From: Nitrosomonadales bacterium
GTDB lineage: Bacteria > Pseudomonadota > Gammaproteobacteria > Burkholderiales > Gallionellaceae
Reading direction: 5' to 3'
DNA: 64,000 nt
Assembly (NCBI GenBank): GCA_016214695.1
Contig: JACRNY010000001.1
Span: 62,001 to 126,000, forward strand
Notes under the pieces: model-generated
Databases searched by the model: none
Told to the model about the DNA's origin: nothing
The model's input: only the letters and a program-made list of their open reading frames with translations
In this document: one piece after another, positions 42,793-51,934 of the stretch
How positions within the stretch are numbered: position 1 is the stretch's first letter
Layout of the letters: each line of letters starts with the position of its first letter
Program-made: the position numbers and the translations under genes

Positions 42793-43590
42793 GTGGACAA
42801 TCTCATCGAGGTCAACGACCTGCATTTCTCCTACGGCCCGCTCAAGGTGCTGAAGGGCATCAACCTCACCATCCCGCGCGGCAAGGTCGTCGGCATCATG
42901 GGCCCCAGCGGCTGCGGCAAATCCACGCTGCTGCGCCACTTCGGCGGGCAGTTGCACCCCTTGCGGGGCAGCGTGAAGTTCATGGGACAGGTCGTGCACG
43001 AACTCAGCAACGACGAACTGTACAAGATGCGCCTGAAGATGGGCATGATGTTCCAGGTCAGCGGCCTGTTCACCGACCTGTCGGTCTACGACAACCTGGC
43101 CTTTCCCTTGCGCGAGAACACCGACCTGCCGGAAGAGGTCATCCGCGACCTGGTGTTGATGAAGTTGAATGCGGTCGGATTGCGCAATGCCAGAGACCTG
43201 ATGCCGAGCGAGCTGTCGGGCGGCATGGAGAGGCGCGTGGCACTGGCACGGGCGATCGCCACCGATCCACCGCTCATCATCTATGACGAACCCTTCGCCG
43301 GACTCGATCCCATCTCGCTCAAGACCATCGCCAACCTGATACGCACGCTCAACGGCGCGCTGGGCACCACCTCCATCGTGGTGACCTACGACCTGATGGC
43401 CTCGCTCGAAGTGGTCGATTATCTGTATTTCATCCATAACGGCGTGATCGCCGCACAGGGCAGCGTGGAAGAGATGCGCAACTCGCAAAACCCCTTCGTC
43501 CACCAGTTCCTGCATGCCGAGCCGGATGGCCCGATCTCCTTCCAGTTCCCCAGCAAACCCTACGGGGAAGATCTCGACCTCAGGACCTGA
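42793..43590 (+). CDS. Orphan MlaF/Ttg2A-like ABC ATPase with Tyr in the H-loop
   Basis: A 265-residue ABC ATPase closest to MlaF, the ATPase for phospholipid transport. The GTG start has GAGGAA seven bases upstream. Walker A GPSGCGKST, Q-loop MMFQVSG, signature LSGGMERR and Walker B LIIYDEPFAGLDP are intact. The switch His is replaced: VVTYDLMA instead of VVTHD. No mlaE, mlaD, mlaC or mlaB follows; the next genes are unrelated. It may serve a permease encoded elsewhere or be impaired in hydrolysis. Confidence 0.85.
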   Translation: MDNLIEVNDLHFSYGPLKVLKGINLTIPRGKVVGIMGPSGCGKSTLLRHFGGQLHPLRGSVKFMGQVVHELSNDELYKMRLKMGMMFQVSGLFTDLSVYDNLAFPLRENTDLPEEVIRDLVLMKLNAVGLRNARDLMPSELSGGMERRVALARAIATDPPLIIYDEPFAGLDPISLKTIANLIRTLNGALGTTSIVVTYDLMASLEVVDYLYFIHNGVIAAQGSVEEMRNSQNPFVHQFLHAEPDGPISFQFPSKPYGEDLDLRT

Positions 43591-43699
43591 CGAGCCGCCG
43601 ACGCCCCCCAGTACCTGGAACAGCAAAGTGGGTAAGCGCAACATCTCGCCGCCCCCTTTTCAGGCTCGCCCCGGCATGATCGGGCTGCCGCCCTCACAA

Positions 43700-43717
43700 A
43701 AAGTATCTAGATACTTT
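43700..43717. promoter_or_regulatory. 18-bp perfect palindrome upstream of a small gene
   Basis: AAAGTATCTAGATACTTT is fully self-complementary and stands about 90 bases before the 77-residue gene, in an AT-rich island within GC-rich DNA. It may be an operator; a -35/-10 pair just after it (TTTACA, 17 bases, TAGCTT) is weak. Confidence 0.5.
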
Positions 43718-43807
43718 GGCATATTTACAGGGGCTGAATAGGCGTGTAGCTTTGCTGTCGTAACAAGTGTGAGAAGCAAGCACACCAACCACATACAGGA
43801 CCATGCC

Positions 43808-44041
43808 ATGAACCATCCTTTCGCCAGGATCCCTGCACATTTCTACCGTGTCAGCCTGCATTCGGAAAACGACAACATGACAATGGCCTTGGTGCCGGAT
43901 CAGAACCATGCGCAACTGATCGCAAAACTCCTGACCGAGCATTACGGCCTGCGCAAAGACGAACGGATCGTCGTCTCGACCACGGTGATCCGCCCGTCGG
44001 CGGGTGCAGAATCCACACATATCGAACTCACACTGGTCTGA
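43808..44041 (+). CDS. Small protein of unknown function (77 aa)
   Basis: Starts at ATG 43808 with AGGA eight bases upstream. The protein begins MNHPFARIPAHFYRVSLHSE and ends in alternating hydrophobic residues (HIELTLV). It has no Cys, signal peptide or membrane helix; the layout (VVSTTVIRPS) suggests a small alpha-beta fold. I do not recognise a family. A palindrome and AT-rich spacer lie upstream, so it probably has its own regulated promoter. Confidence 0.55.
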   Translation: MNHPFARIPAHFYRVSLHSENDNMTMALVPDQNHAQLIAKLLTEHYGLRKDERIVVSTTVIRPSAGAESTHIELTLV

Positions 44042-44247
44042 CATCCTGCCCGACCGGACCTGCGGACTCTCTGCTGGTGTGCGCCGTTCTGCATATCCTT
44101 GTCCGCCCGCTGCCTCTCCGCAACATCCCGCTTAGACTGACTCAGACCTTCCTCGCGCTGGAATCTTCAATCCCCTATCCATTCGGAGTAGTATGGTTCC
44201 AGCAGGCAGGGTAATCGCCAGCCTGTTGCCGTGATGAGGAGATGACC

Positions 44248-45048
44248 ATGGATCCTTTGGTGGGAATCAATTCCAATCTGTCTCTTGCCAGCATACTTTC
44301 GAGCGGGGCGATCACTCCCTCATACGATCTGCTGGCTGCCGAGTTGAGCCTTTCGACGCCGGGGCTGTTCAGTTATTCGTCCACGTTCGTCGGGATCTCG
44401 GCACAGGGGCGGTTGTTGTCGGCCGCTGTCACCTTCCAGGACGAGCTCCAGTCCCTGCAACCGGGCACCGCCACGAACTACGCCAGCCTGGCTGCGAAGA
44501 CGGAAAGTTTTGTCGATATCTTCAATACCCTGCAGAGCACCGTCGCCAGCATCAACAACACCGGCAACCTGCCGCTGGGCGGCGTCAACGGCGCATCCGA
44601 TCTGGTTCGATCCATCGATACGCAGGTTCAGGCCAGCTATGCCAACGGCGATTCGACACTGACCGATTTGTCGCAGCTGGGCATCGGGTTGCAGCCAGCC
44701 TTGCTGCCCGGCGGAAGCAGCAGACTGAGCGTCGATCTGGACACGCTGCGCGCAGCCTTCGATGCCGATGCGGCAGGCGCCTCCGCCCTGCTCGCGAAAG
44801 CCACCGATGCTTTGGGCGACGTGGCGAGGAGTTTCATCAGCAGCTCGGGCAGCCAGTATTCCTCCATCGATGCCCTGCAGTCTGCGCTCGGCTACTCGCC
44901 GTACGGCAGCGACCTGTTCGCACAGACGCCGGGCGGCAACAGCCTCTATGAACTGATCTCCAGCAACCCGTTCCCGCAAGGCACCAACCTGCAGCAGGTG
45001 TTCAGCGCGATCAACGAATACACGCTGGTCTCCAGATTGTTCGGATAG
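44248..45048 (+). CDS. Ser/Leu-rich protein with FliD-like C-terminal pattern
   Basis: A 266-residue protein from ATG 44248, six bases after GAGGAG (the ATG at 44242 is too close). It is rich in Ser, Leu, Ala and Asn, with almost no Cys or Trp. The stretch TDLSQLGIGLQ through LSVDLDTLRAAFDADAAGASALLAKA follows the pattern of the FliD filament-cap C-terminus (LxxxGI-x-L...L-x-x-D...L...F). No flagellar genes are near and the D0-D1 coiled ends of FliD are missing. It may be a secreted or surface protein; function unknown. Confidence 0.5.
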   Translation: MDPLVGINSNLSLASILSSGAITPSYDLLAAELSLSTPGLFSYSSTFVGISAQGRLLSAAVTFQDELQSLQPGTATNYASLAAKTESFVDIFNTLQSTVASINNTGNLPLGGVNGASDLVRSIDTQVQASYANGDSTLTDLSQLGIGLQPALLPGGSSRLSVDLDTLRAAFDADAAGASALLAKATDALGDVARSFISSSGSQYSSIDALQSALGYSPYGSDLFAQTPGGNSLYELISSNPFPQGTNLQQVFSAINEYTLVSRLFG

Positions 45049-45136
45049 TACTTTCAGAGCCGGACGCTTCCCTGTCCTGGTGCCATGTAGTAGAAGTAGA
45101 ATCCGGAGCCAAGCGATCACCTTGCGACAGGAACCC

Positions 45137-46090
45137 ATGGGACTGCACAGCAATCTTTTCGGCAAACGGGATACACAGGACACCAGCGCGCTCGACGCTG
45201 CCGTCGCGTACGCCGTGACCGCAGTCGAGCCGCTGCTCATTCACATGAGCGGCTATCCGGATCGTTACCGCCATCCCGTCGGAGTCGCGATGGAGTACGC
45301 CAGACAACTTGCCGGCAGCCTGCCCGGGCCGGTAAGCATCGACCGCGAGGCCTACAGCAGGGACTCGCTCGTCCATGTGCTGTTTCCGGACAGCAATGCC
45401 ATGGCAGAAGCCATCACCTCCAGCATATCCATGCAGGAATACCTGCGCGCCCCGCCCTCCGGGAACGAGTTCTATGCATTGATGGGGATGCGGCGTATCG
45501 ACAGGAATCTCATAGGCATGGAACTGGTCGGATCGACCATGCAGCGCGAAGTCCTGCAACAGGCGACCTATTTCACCTGCCACACGATAGAGAACCCATC
45601 GCCGGACGAGATGCTCGCGCGCGACAGGGTCGCGATGCGATTCTTCCACCGCCTCGTCGCCGATGTGAAGGCACGCATCGAACAACGCCGGCAAAGCAAA
45701 GAGGCGCTGCTGACGAAAAGGAAGGAACTGACACCTCGCCGGCTCTCCGCCACCGACCCGGAAAGCGCCGCCAGCGCGGAACGCACGAACAGACTGGAGG
45801 ACGGGCTGCATTCCATCATCGAATCGCTCGGACCGGAGCGTTACTTCGAGGATTTCGAAGCCGTGCTGCTCCATCCCGAAGAATACCTGTACCTCAAGCA
45901 GACCTCGATCACGCTGGACAACATGGGCATACGGCGCAGCGACAGCGGCGGCGGCCAGGAATTCACGTTCAGCGAATTGGTCGGTTGCGACCGGAGCGAC
46001 TGGACCGTGACCATCGTGCGCGGGACCAACCTGAAATACGAGAGTTTCGCGGACAGGCTGGACAAGGCCTATCGCTACCTGACGCTTTGA
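45137..46090 (+). CDS. Conserved protein of unknown function (317 aa)
   Basis: Start ATG 45137 (MGLHSNLFGKRD) follows CAGGA. No membrane segment or signal peptide. A helical, Arg/Glu-rich middle part (residues ~190-235) with RIEQRRQSKEALLTKRKEL looks like a coiled coil; the C-terminal part is beta-rich (DWTVTIVRGTNLKYESF). I do not recognise a family. It follows the FliD-like gene by 88 bases on the same strand and may be its partner. Confidence 0.55.
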   Translation: MGLHSNLFGKRDTQDTSALDAAVAYAVTAVEPLLIHMSGYPDRYRHPVGVAMEYARQLAGSLPGPVSIDREAYSRDSLVHVLFPDSNAMAEAITSSISMQEYLRAPPSGNEFYALMGMRRIDRNLIGMELVGSTMQREVLQQATYFTCHTIENPSPDEMLARDRVAMRFFHRLVADVKARIEQRRQSKEALLTKRKELTPRRLSATDPESAASAERTNRLEDGLHSIIESLGPERYFEDFEAVLLHPEEYLYLKQTSITLDNMGIRRSDSGGGQEFTFSELVGCDRSDWTVTIVRGTNLKYESFADRLDKAYRYLTL

Positions 46091-46114
46091 GCCGCCCCCG
46101 GCAATCCCCGACCA

Positions 46115-46870
46115 TCAGAGACAGAATCGCCCGCCCGCGCATTCCGGCGCGTCGTCCAGTTTGCAGATGACCGGCAGCAATGCCAGGCCGGTGCGCCCCT
46201 CCAGCGCCCGCGCCCGCTCCTGCAACTCAGCCAGCGCAAGGTCCACCTTGTCCCCGCTCGCCGCAAAAGCGATGCTGTTGCCGCTCTTGCAGCGCGGGAA
46301 CAGCACGGCGCGATGATCGAAAGCCTCCTCGATATGCGCGAAACCGCCTTTCACGCCATGGCTCAAGCCGATGAGGTTCACCGCCAGCAATCCCTGCCCG
46401 CCCAGCCGCGCCCGGCATGCCTGATAGAAAGGCAGCGTGTTCAGATCGCCGGGATGCGCGCGTTCATTGAAGCCGTCCACCATGATCAGGTCATAGGTCT
46501 GGTCGGTGCTGCGGATATGTTCGGCACCGTCACCGATCACCACCTGCAGGCGTTGCGCATCATCCGGCAATTCGAAATGCCGCCGTGCCGCCTCCGCCAC
46601 ACGCGCATCGATCTCCACCGCCGTGATGCAGGCCGACGGGCAGTGGCGGTAGAGGAATTTGGCCAGTGAGCCGGCGCCGAGGCCGATCAACAGGACATTG
46701 CGCGGAAAGCGGCTTTCCTCCCGCAGGAGTAAAACGGCCATCATCACCCGGGTGTATTCCAGTGCCAGCGCCCAGGGCTGCCCGATGTGCATCGCGCCCT
46801 GCATCCACCCCGAGTCGAAGTGCAATGTGCGCAGGCCGTGCTTCTCCCGGATATCGATCGTGAATGTCAT
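46115..46870 (-). CDS. Spermidine-synthase-like protein
   Basis: A 251-residue Rossmann methyltransferase-fold protein of the polyamine aminopropyltransferase family. The cofactor motif reads LLIGLGAGSLAKFLYR, then AVEIDARVAEAARRHF and VIGDGAEHIR. The catalytic Asp region YDLIMVDGFN is present, but the typical N-terminal beta-hairpin and YQ of true SpeE are reduced. Many such proteins have unproven function. It converges with the gene before it and lies near a Sel1-repeat gene. Confidence 0.75.
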   Translation of the reverse strand: MTFTIDIREKHGLRTLHFDSGWMQGAMHIGQPWALALEYTRVMMAVLLLREESRFPRNVLLIGLGAGSLAKFLYRHCPSACITAVEIDARVAEAARRHFELPDDAQRLQVVIGDGAEHIRSTDQTYDLIMVDGFNERAHPGDLNTLPFYQACRARLGGQGLLAVNLIGLSHGVKGGFAHIEEAFDHRAVLFPRCKSGNSIAFAASGDKVDLALAELQERARALEGRTGLALLPVICKLDDAPECAGGRFCL

Positions 46871-46908
46871 ACAGCGATGATGCCTCAGAACAGGGGCTCA
46901 TGCCCCTC

Positions 46909-48618
46909 TCATCGCCCGCTCCGCATGCGCTCCAGGATCATCGCAGCCCGGTCCTCACCCTTGCCGGCAGCGCGTTCCAGCCAGTACATCGCCTTCTGGC
47001 GATCGCGGCCCACCCCCAGCCCGTCCTTGTACATGATGCCGAGGCGGAGCTCGGCGAAGGGCGCATCCAGGTCCGCCGCCTTCTCGTACAGCTTCCGCGC
47101 CGCGTCATAATCCTGTTGCACCTCCCAGCCGTTCTCGTGCATGAAACCCATGAAGGCAAAAGCCGCCGGCAGGTTGTAGCGCAGCGATTCGCGGATCAGT
47201 GCGACGGCCCTGGCATGATCCACCGGCACACCGCCCTGCCCGAGGTTGTACATCTGTCCCAGCCGCGTCATGGCGAGCGGCTGACCATGTTCCACCGCCT
47301 GTTTGTAGAGTTCCACCGCCTTGTATTCGTCCCTGGGCACGCCGCGCCCCGACTGGTACAGGAATCCCAGCCGCGTCATCGCCAGATAGTTGCCCTTCTC
47401 CATGCCGAGCCGGAACAACTCCGCCGCCCGCTCGCGGTCGCGCGGCACACCCTTGCCGGTCTCATAGAGATAGCCCATGTGCGCATAGCCCCAGCCGCTC
47501 CCTGCGCGCAAGGCGCGCTGGTAGTACTCCGCCGCCTTGTCGTAGCTCTTCTCCACGCCCAGCCCGAGTTCGTACAGCACGCCCATCCGCGCGATGGCAT
47601 CGACGTTGCCGTTCGCCATCGCCTTGACATACCACTCGCGCGCCTGAGCATAGTCCTGCACCACGCCCACACCGCGCTCATACAGCCAGCCCATGCGGAA
47701 CTGCGCCTGGGCATAACCCTTCTCCGCCAGCGCGCTCATCTCGCGCGACAGTGCTGCGAAATCTCCGCTGAGTCGTGCCGCCATCGCGCGCTGGAACGCA
47801 GCACCCACCTCGACATCCTGAACCGCCTTCACATACTGCGCGGCCAGTACATCGACGCCGGGCGCACTCGCCACCACCGGCGCCGCGGCAGGCGGCAGCG
47901 GCGCGGGCGGCTGCACAACGGGTGCTTGCTGCAGCGGCTTTTCCGGCGGGACAACGGCGACCGGCTCAGGAGCCACCACCGGCGCGACTGCGGGTACGGC
48001 CGGTGCCGCCGGCTCGGGCCTGGCTAGCGGAGCCACCACCGGTTCCGGCTTGGCTGCCGGTGCAGCAGCCTTGGCGGAGGCCCGGCTGTCGCGCTCGCGC
48101 ATGACTTGCGCGAGCTGCTCCTTCAACCTCGCCACTTCATTTCGCGAGCTCTGCAACTCCTCGTACGATTCGCGCAGCGCCTTCTCCATCTCCAGATCGG
48201 CACGCAGCGCCTTCAGCTTGGCCAGCACATCGTCCGGGTCGGCTTTCATCCCCGCCTTGACGAAATAGTCCGGCTGCAGCCATCGCTCATCCAGCACCTT
48301 CATCGCCACGATGCCCGCGGTGATGTTCACCACATCGTGACTCATATGGGAATTGCCCAGCGAATCCTGGTGCAGCTTCACCACCGAACCCACATAGGTG
48401 CCGATCTCTTCCAGCAGCTCGCGCTTCACTCCGTCTATCGCATTGACCCGGCAGGTCTGCTCCGTGTCGAACTCGCTGCCGCGATAGTTGTAGTCGCGGA
48501 TGTATTCCTGCACTGCCGCCTGCGCGGGCAGCGCGGCGCAGCAGGCCGCCACCAGCAATGCGCGAATGGTATGCCTGACAGGCATGGATGACCGGGCTTG
48601 CTCATCGAACAGAATCAT
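46909..48618 (-). CDS. Sel1-repeat (TPR-like) exported protein
   Basis: A 569-residue protein from ATG 48618, preceded by AAGGAGGAG. A signal peptide follows (RHTIRALLVAACCAALPAQA). A conserved N-terminal domain, a coiled coil (~130-170), and a long Ala/Pro/Val linker (~180-245) lead to about eight Sel1 repeats of 36 residues (A-x-x-x-LG-x-x-Y-x-x-G-x-G-V-x-x-D). Such solenoids bind partner proteins in the periplasm. The N-terminal part resembles no domain I can name. Confidence 0.85.
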   Translation of the reverse strand: MILFDEQARSSMPVRHTIRALLVAACCAALPAQAAVQEYIRDYNYRGSEFDTEQTCRVNAIDGVKRELLEEIGTYVGSVVKLHQDSLGNSHMSHDVVNITAGIVAMKVLDERWLQPDYFVKAGMKADPDDVLAKLKALRADLEMEKALRESYEELQSSRNEVARLKEQLAQVMRERDSRASAKAAAPAAKPEPVVAPLARPEPAAPAVPAVAPVVAPEPVAVVPPEKPLQQAPVVQPPAPLPPAAAPVVASAPGVDVLAAQYVKAVQDVEVGAAFQRAMAARLSGDFAALSREMSALAEKGYAQAQFRMGWLYERGVGVVQDYAQAREWYVKAMANGNVDAIARMGVLYELGLGVEKSYDKAAEYYQRALRAGSGWGYAHMGYLYETGKGVPRDRERAAELFRLGMEKGNYLAMTRLGFLYQSGRGVPRDEYKAVELYKQAVEHGQPLAMTRLGQMYNLGQGGVPVDHARAVALIRESLRYNLPAAFAFMGFMHENGWEVQQDYDAARKLYEKAADLDAPFAELRLGIMYKDGLGVGRDRQKAMYWLERAAGKGEDRAAMILERMRSGR

Positions 48619-48721
48619 CTCTCCTCCTTGGAAAGTTCTCGACTCATCTTTACCCTTTGGGGTTATGCAATAATTCCACAACCAGATCAAACTTGCGACA
48701 ACAACGATCCGAGAGAACGAG

Positions 48722-49702
48722 ATGAATAATGCAGCCAGGCCGGACACCGGCATCCCCAATCCGAAAGAGCAGGTCATCCCGTCCGCCTCAAACCTGTTCA
48801 AATCGTGCTTCCTGATACTCATGCTGCTGGGCTCCTTCTACGCGACCCAGCAGATCACCGGGCAGATGGAGAGCTCCTGGCTCAAGTGGGCGATCATCGC
48901 GCTGGCGGCGGTCTGGAACGCCATGCTGCTGATCGGCATGGGCGTGCTGTCGCACGAGGCCATACACGGGGTGCTGTTCCGCTCCCGCATCTGGAACGAG
49001 CTCTGGGGCGGTCTGCTGGCCGGCCTGGTGCTCATCCCGCTGGAAGCGAACCGCCAGTTCCATATCGAACACCACCGCTATTCGCACCAGCCCGGCCTCG
49101 ACCCGGAGAACCCCATGCACCAGAACTCCTTCCTGTTCGCCACCACCGCGGGCCCCTTCGTCGCGCTGCTCGCCCAATATCAGGTGCTGGTGAAGATCGC
49201 CATGAGCGGCGATCTGCAACGTGTGCTGCGGGATATCTGCTACCTCGGCCTTGCGCTCTCTTTCTACCTTCTGCTGCTGCCCGCGCTCGGCATATCGCTG
49301 GCGCTCACCTGGGGTGCCACCATGCTGGCGCTGCCCCTGGTGTTCAGCGTGCGCGCGCTGGCCGACCACTACGGCGTGCCACCCGTGCCGCGTCCCGATG
49401 AAAAGAACGCGGAATCCGAGGAGATGAGAAGCGGAGCATGGATGCGTCGCCAGGTGAGTGGCTGGGTCGTGCTGACCCCGCAGTGGCTGCAGTGGCTGTG
49501 GAGCCACGTCAACTACCACGAGGTGCACCACAAGTACCCGTACCTGTCGCACGCCTACCTGCCGCAGGCCTTCGCCGCTTCGCGCAAGCAGTACCCCTAC
49601 CTCGTGGTGGATGGCTACTGGAAGTCGCTGTTCAATGTGATGAAGCTGGATTACTACGGCACACCGGAAGCGGTGCGGCCGTTCATGACGATGCAGAAGT
49701 GA
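48722..49702 (+). CDS. Membrane fatty-acid desaturase
   Basis: A 326-residue integral membrane di-iron desaturase/hydroxylase. Four hydrophobic helices frame the three His boxes: HEAIH near residue 80, HIEHHRYSH near 116, and HEVHH near 263. It probably introduces double bonds into membrane lipid acyl chains, or acts on carotenoid-like substrates. It is divergent from the Sel1 gene and overlaps the flavin reductase gene by 20 bases at the 3' end. Substrate is unknown. Confidence 0.9.
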   Translation: MNNAARPDTGIPNPKEQVIPSASNLFKSCFLILMLLGSFYATQQITGQMESSWLKWAIIALAAVWNAMLLIGMGVLSHEAIHGVLFRSRIWNELWGGLLAGLVLIPLEANRQFHIEHHRYSHQPGLDPENPMHQNSFLFATTAGPFVALLAQYQVLVKIAMSGDLQRVLRDICYLGLALSFYLLLLPALGISLALTWGATMLALPLVFSVRALADHYGVPPVPRPDEKNAESEEMRSGAWMRRQVSGWVVLTPQWLQWLWSHVNYHEVHHKYPYLSHAYLPQAFAASRKQYPYLVVDGYWKSLFNVMKLDYYGTPEAVRPFMTMQK

Positions 49703-50282
49703 CGACCTGTTCCTGCGCCGTCAGCGGCTCGCCGATGGCGTAAAAGTGCCCGCCCGCCACATGGTGCAGGCTGCGCCATGCCGGATCGGCATCCTCGAAA
49801 TGCCAGCGTCCGTCGCGGAACACCCGCGCATCCGCCCACGCCCCGACCACCTCAGCTATGAACAGATCGTAAGCCTGCTGATTGTGCGGCTCGGGGATGA
49901 GCTTGCAGGCGAGCCACGCCGAGCAGCCCGCGACGAATGGCAGCTCATGCCCCTCCAAGCCGAACAACTCCACGCTGCATTTTTCCAGCTTGTCCGGCAC
50001 ATCCTGCAGGCTGAGCGTGCCGACCGCATTGGTGAGTTGCAACTGCGCCACGGTCGGCACCTGGATGACGAAAGCGCCGCTCCGTTCGATCAGCTCGCGC
50101 GTCTTCGAACTCTTGTCCAGCACCACCGTCAGCTTGGGCGGCGCAAAATCCAGCGCGCACGCCCATGCCGCCGCCATCACGTTGTCCACACCCGCATGCC
50201 GCGCCGACACCAGCACCGTCGGCCCGTGGTTGATGAGGCGGTAAGCTTTCTGCAGTTCAACAGGGGAGATATGTTCATCCAT
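49683..50282 (-). CDS. Flavin reductase family protein
   Basis: A 199-residue FMN-binding split-barrel protein. The N-terminal segment (INHGPTVLVSARHAGVDNVMAAAW) and KLTVVLDKSSKTRELIERSG are characteristic of the flavin reductase-like family, with FVIQVPT following. Such proteins bind FMN and reduce flavin or act in small-molecule metabolism. It starts three bases after the stop of the 158-residue protein gene and overlaps the desaturase 3' end. Confidence 0.9.
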   Translation of the reverse strand: MDEHISPVELQKAYRLINHGPTVLVSARHAGVDNVMAAAWACALDFAPPKLTVVLDKSSKTRELIERSGAFVIQVPTVAQLQLTNAVGTLSLQDVPDKLEKCSVELFGLEGHELPFVAGCSAWLACKLIPEPHNQQAYDLFIAEVVGAWADARVFRDGRWHFEDADPAWRSLHHVAGGHFYAIGEPLTAQEQVVTSASS

Positions 50283-50285
50283 GTT

Positions 50286-50762
50286 TCAATCGACCTTCGC
50301 CAGCAGCACGACATAGTTCTTGCCGTACTTCTTCGCGCACTTGGGACAGGTGGTGTAGTAGAAGTACAGCTTGCTGAAGCGCTTGCCCTCGCTGTCCATC
50401 CACGCCTTCATCTCTTTCACCCACTGTCCGATCTGGCTGAACGGGCCTTCGAACACCCTGCACATGAACGTCCCGGAGATGGTAGCCATGGTGGCGCCGG
50501 GCACATCCTTGCCTGCTTCGACAAACACATCCGCGCCCCACAGCGAATACTCGTCGCTCAGCATCACCGGTGCTGCCAGCTTGGCACCGGCGGCACGCAG
50601 CGTCGCCTCCATGCGCGTCATCACGGCGCCGTAGTTGAGAGGGATGTGGAACAGACAGGTCACGCGGTCTTGCATGAAAAGCTTGCCTTGCCAGGTGATG
50701 GTCTTGCCATCCCAGGGTTCGGGATCGAAACGGGGACAACAGATTTCGTCATTGGTATTCAT
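50286..50762 (-). CDS. Conserved protein with CxxC motif (158 aa)
   Basis: A 158-residue soluble protein, MNTNDEICCPRFDPEPW at its start and TTCPKCAKKYGKNYV near the end. The CC and CPKC could bind metal. The middle (WGADVFVEAGKDVPGATMATISGTFMCRVFEGPF) looks like a GyrI/SOUL-type beta-barrel effector fold, but this is a guess. Relatives are often annotated as hydrolases without evidence. It is three bases upstream of the flavin reductase gene, forming a two-gene operon. Confidence 0.55.
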   Translation of the reverse strand: MNTNDEICCPRFDPEPWDGKTITWQGKLFMQDRVTCLFHIPLNYGAVMTRMEATLRAAGAKLAAPVMLSDEYSLWGADVFVEAGKDVPGATMATISGTFMCRVFEGPFSQIGQWVKEMKAWMDSEGKRFSKLYFYYTTCPKCAKKYGKNYVVLLAKVD

Positions 50763-50805
50763 GAGACGCTCCTTTCACTCTCAAAAGATGCCATGGATTA
50801 TCCCA

Positions 50806-51861
50806 CTAGCGCTTGCCCTTCAGCGCCGACTTCACCATCTTGCCGAACGCCTTGTCCTTCTTGCGCTTGTCCACATACGACATCTCGTTGAAATCGGACT
50901 CGGCCTTGAGCTTCAGGTAACTCTGGAAGTGCGCCGGGTTGAGCGTGCCCTCATCGATCGCCTTGCGTATCGCGCAGCCCGGCTCGTTGTTGTGGCTGCA
51001 ATCGGCGAAGCGGCAGCGCGCGGCAAGCCCGGCGATATCGGCGAAGCTGTCGTCCAGCCCCTCGCCCGTGCTCAACAGCCCCAGCTCGCGCATCCCCGGC
51101 ATGTCGATCATCAGCCCGCCGTTGTCGAGCATGAACAGGTGGCGGCGTGTGGTGGTGTGCCGGCCCTCGCCCGTGGCGCTGACTGTCCGGGTCTCCAGCT
51201 CGCCCTTGCCCAGCAGCAGATTGATCAGGGTCGTCTTGCCGACACCCGACGAGCCGAGCAGGCAATAGGTCTTGCCCGGCGCGACCAGGCTCTTCACCTC
51301 ATCGACGCCTTCACCCGTCTGGTTGCTGAGCGTGACGATCCTGGCCGTGATGCCGGCCGCGCGGATATTGGCAATCATGCGCGCCAGTTCCTCCGCACTC
51401 ACCAGATCCGTCTTGGTCAGCAGCAGCACCGGCTCGATGTGCCCCTCGTTCACCATCACCAGGTAGCGCTCCAGCCTGCGCACGTTGAAGTCGAAATGGC
51501 AGGCCTGCACGAGGAAGGCCACATCGATGTTAGCCGCGATCATCTGGAAATCGATGTTCTTGCCGGGAGACTTGCGCCGCAGGAAGGATCGGCGCGGCAC
51601 CACCTCATGGATGATCGCGAACGTATCCGCATCGTGATACTGCACGCACACCCAATCGCCCACACAAGGCATATCCACCGATGACTCGGCGTGATAAAGA
51701 AACTTGCCGGTCGTCTCGGCAGGCACCTCACCCAGCTCATCGCGCACGACATAGCGCCCGCGGTCGACCGCAGTCACCCGTGCCAGACGCTGGCTATGTC
51801 CGCACAGCTGGTTGGCCTGCTCTGCAAGCTCGCTATCCAGACCGGGTTCGGTCAGTTCCAT
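50806..51861 (-). CDS. rsgA: Ribosome small-subunit GTPase RsgA
   Basis: A 351-residue circularly permuted GTPase. An OB-fold N-terminus (~25-105) is followed by G4 TKTD, then the P-loop GSSGVGKTT and G3 DMPGMRE. The C-terminal zinc knuckle is CRFADCSHNNEPGC. RsgA promotes late maturation of the 30S subunit. The C-terminus is Lys-rich (KRKKDKAFGKMVK). It is not next to other ribosome genes here. A small terminator separates it from an upstream mini-gene. Confidence 0.95.
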   Translation of the reverse strand: MELTEPGLDSELAEQANQLCGHSQRLARVTAVDRGRYVVRDELGEVPAETTGKFLYHAESSVDMPCVGDWVCVQYHDADTFAIIHEVVPRRSFLRRKSPGKNIDFQMIAANIDVAFLVQACHFDFNVRRLERYLVMVNEGHIEPVLLLTKTDLVSAEELARMIANIRAAGITARIVTLSNQTGEGVDEVKSLVAPGKTYCLLGSSGVGKTTLINLLLGKGELETRTVSATGEGRHTTTRRHLFMLDNGGLMIDMPGMRELGLLSTGEGLDDSFADIAGLAARCRFADCSHNNEPGCAIRKAIDEGTLNPAHFQSYLKLKAESDFNEMSYVDKRKKDKAFGKMVKSALKGKR

Positions 51862-51882
51862 GGTGAGTCTGTTCCTTATTCA

Positions 51883-51911
51883 GAAAAGAACATCGCCCTT
51901 GCGGGCGATGT
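51883..51911 (-). terminator. Intrinsic terminator of the 24-residue gene
   Basis: ACATCGCCC (51890-51898) pairs fully with GGGCGATGT (51903-51911) around TTGC, followed on the minus strand by TCTTTTC. It lies 24 bases after the mini-gene stop. Confidence 0.85.
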
Positions 51912-51934
51912 GTCGACACATAATGCAATGAGTC

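Noticed and set aside
40613-42853. A 746-codon plus-strand frame opposite mrcB
   Set aside because: Antisense shadow of PBP1B; its end runs into the true MlaF-like gene in another frame.
49683-49702. Tail-to-tail gene overlap between the desaturase and flavin reductase
   Set aside because: Such short convergent overlaps also occur at 283-298 and 9971-9989 and are ordinary in compact genomes.
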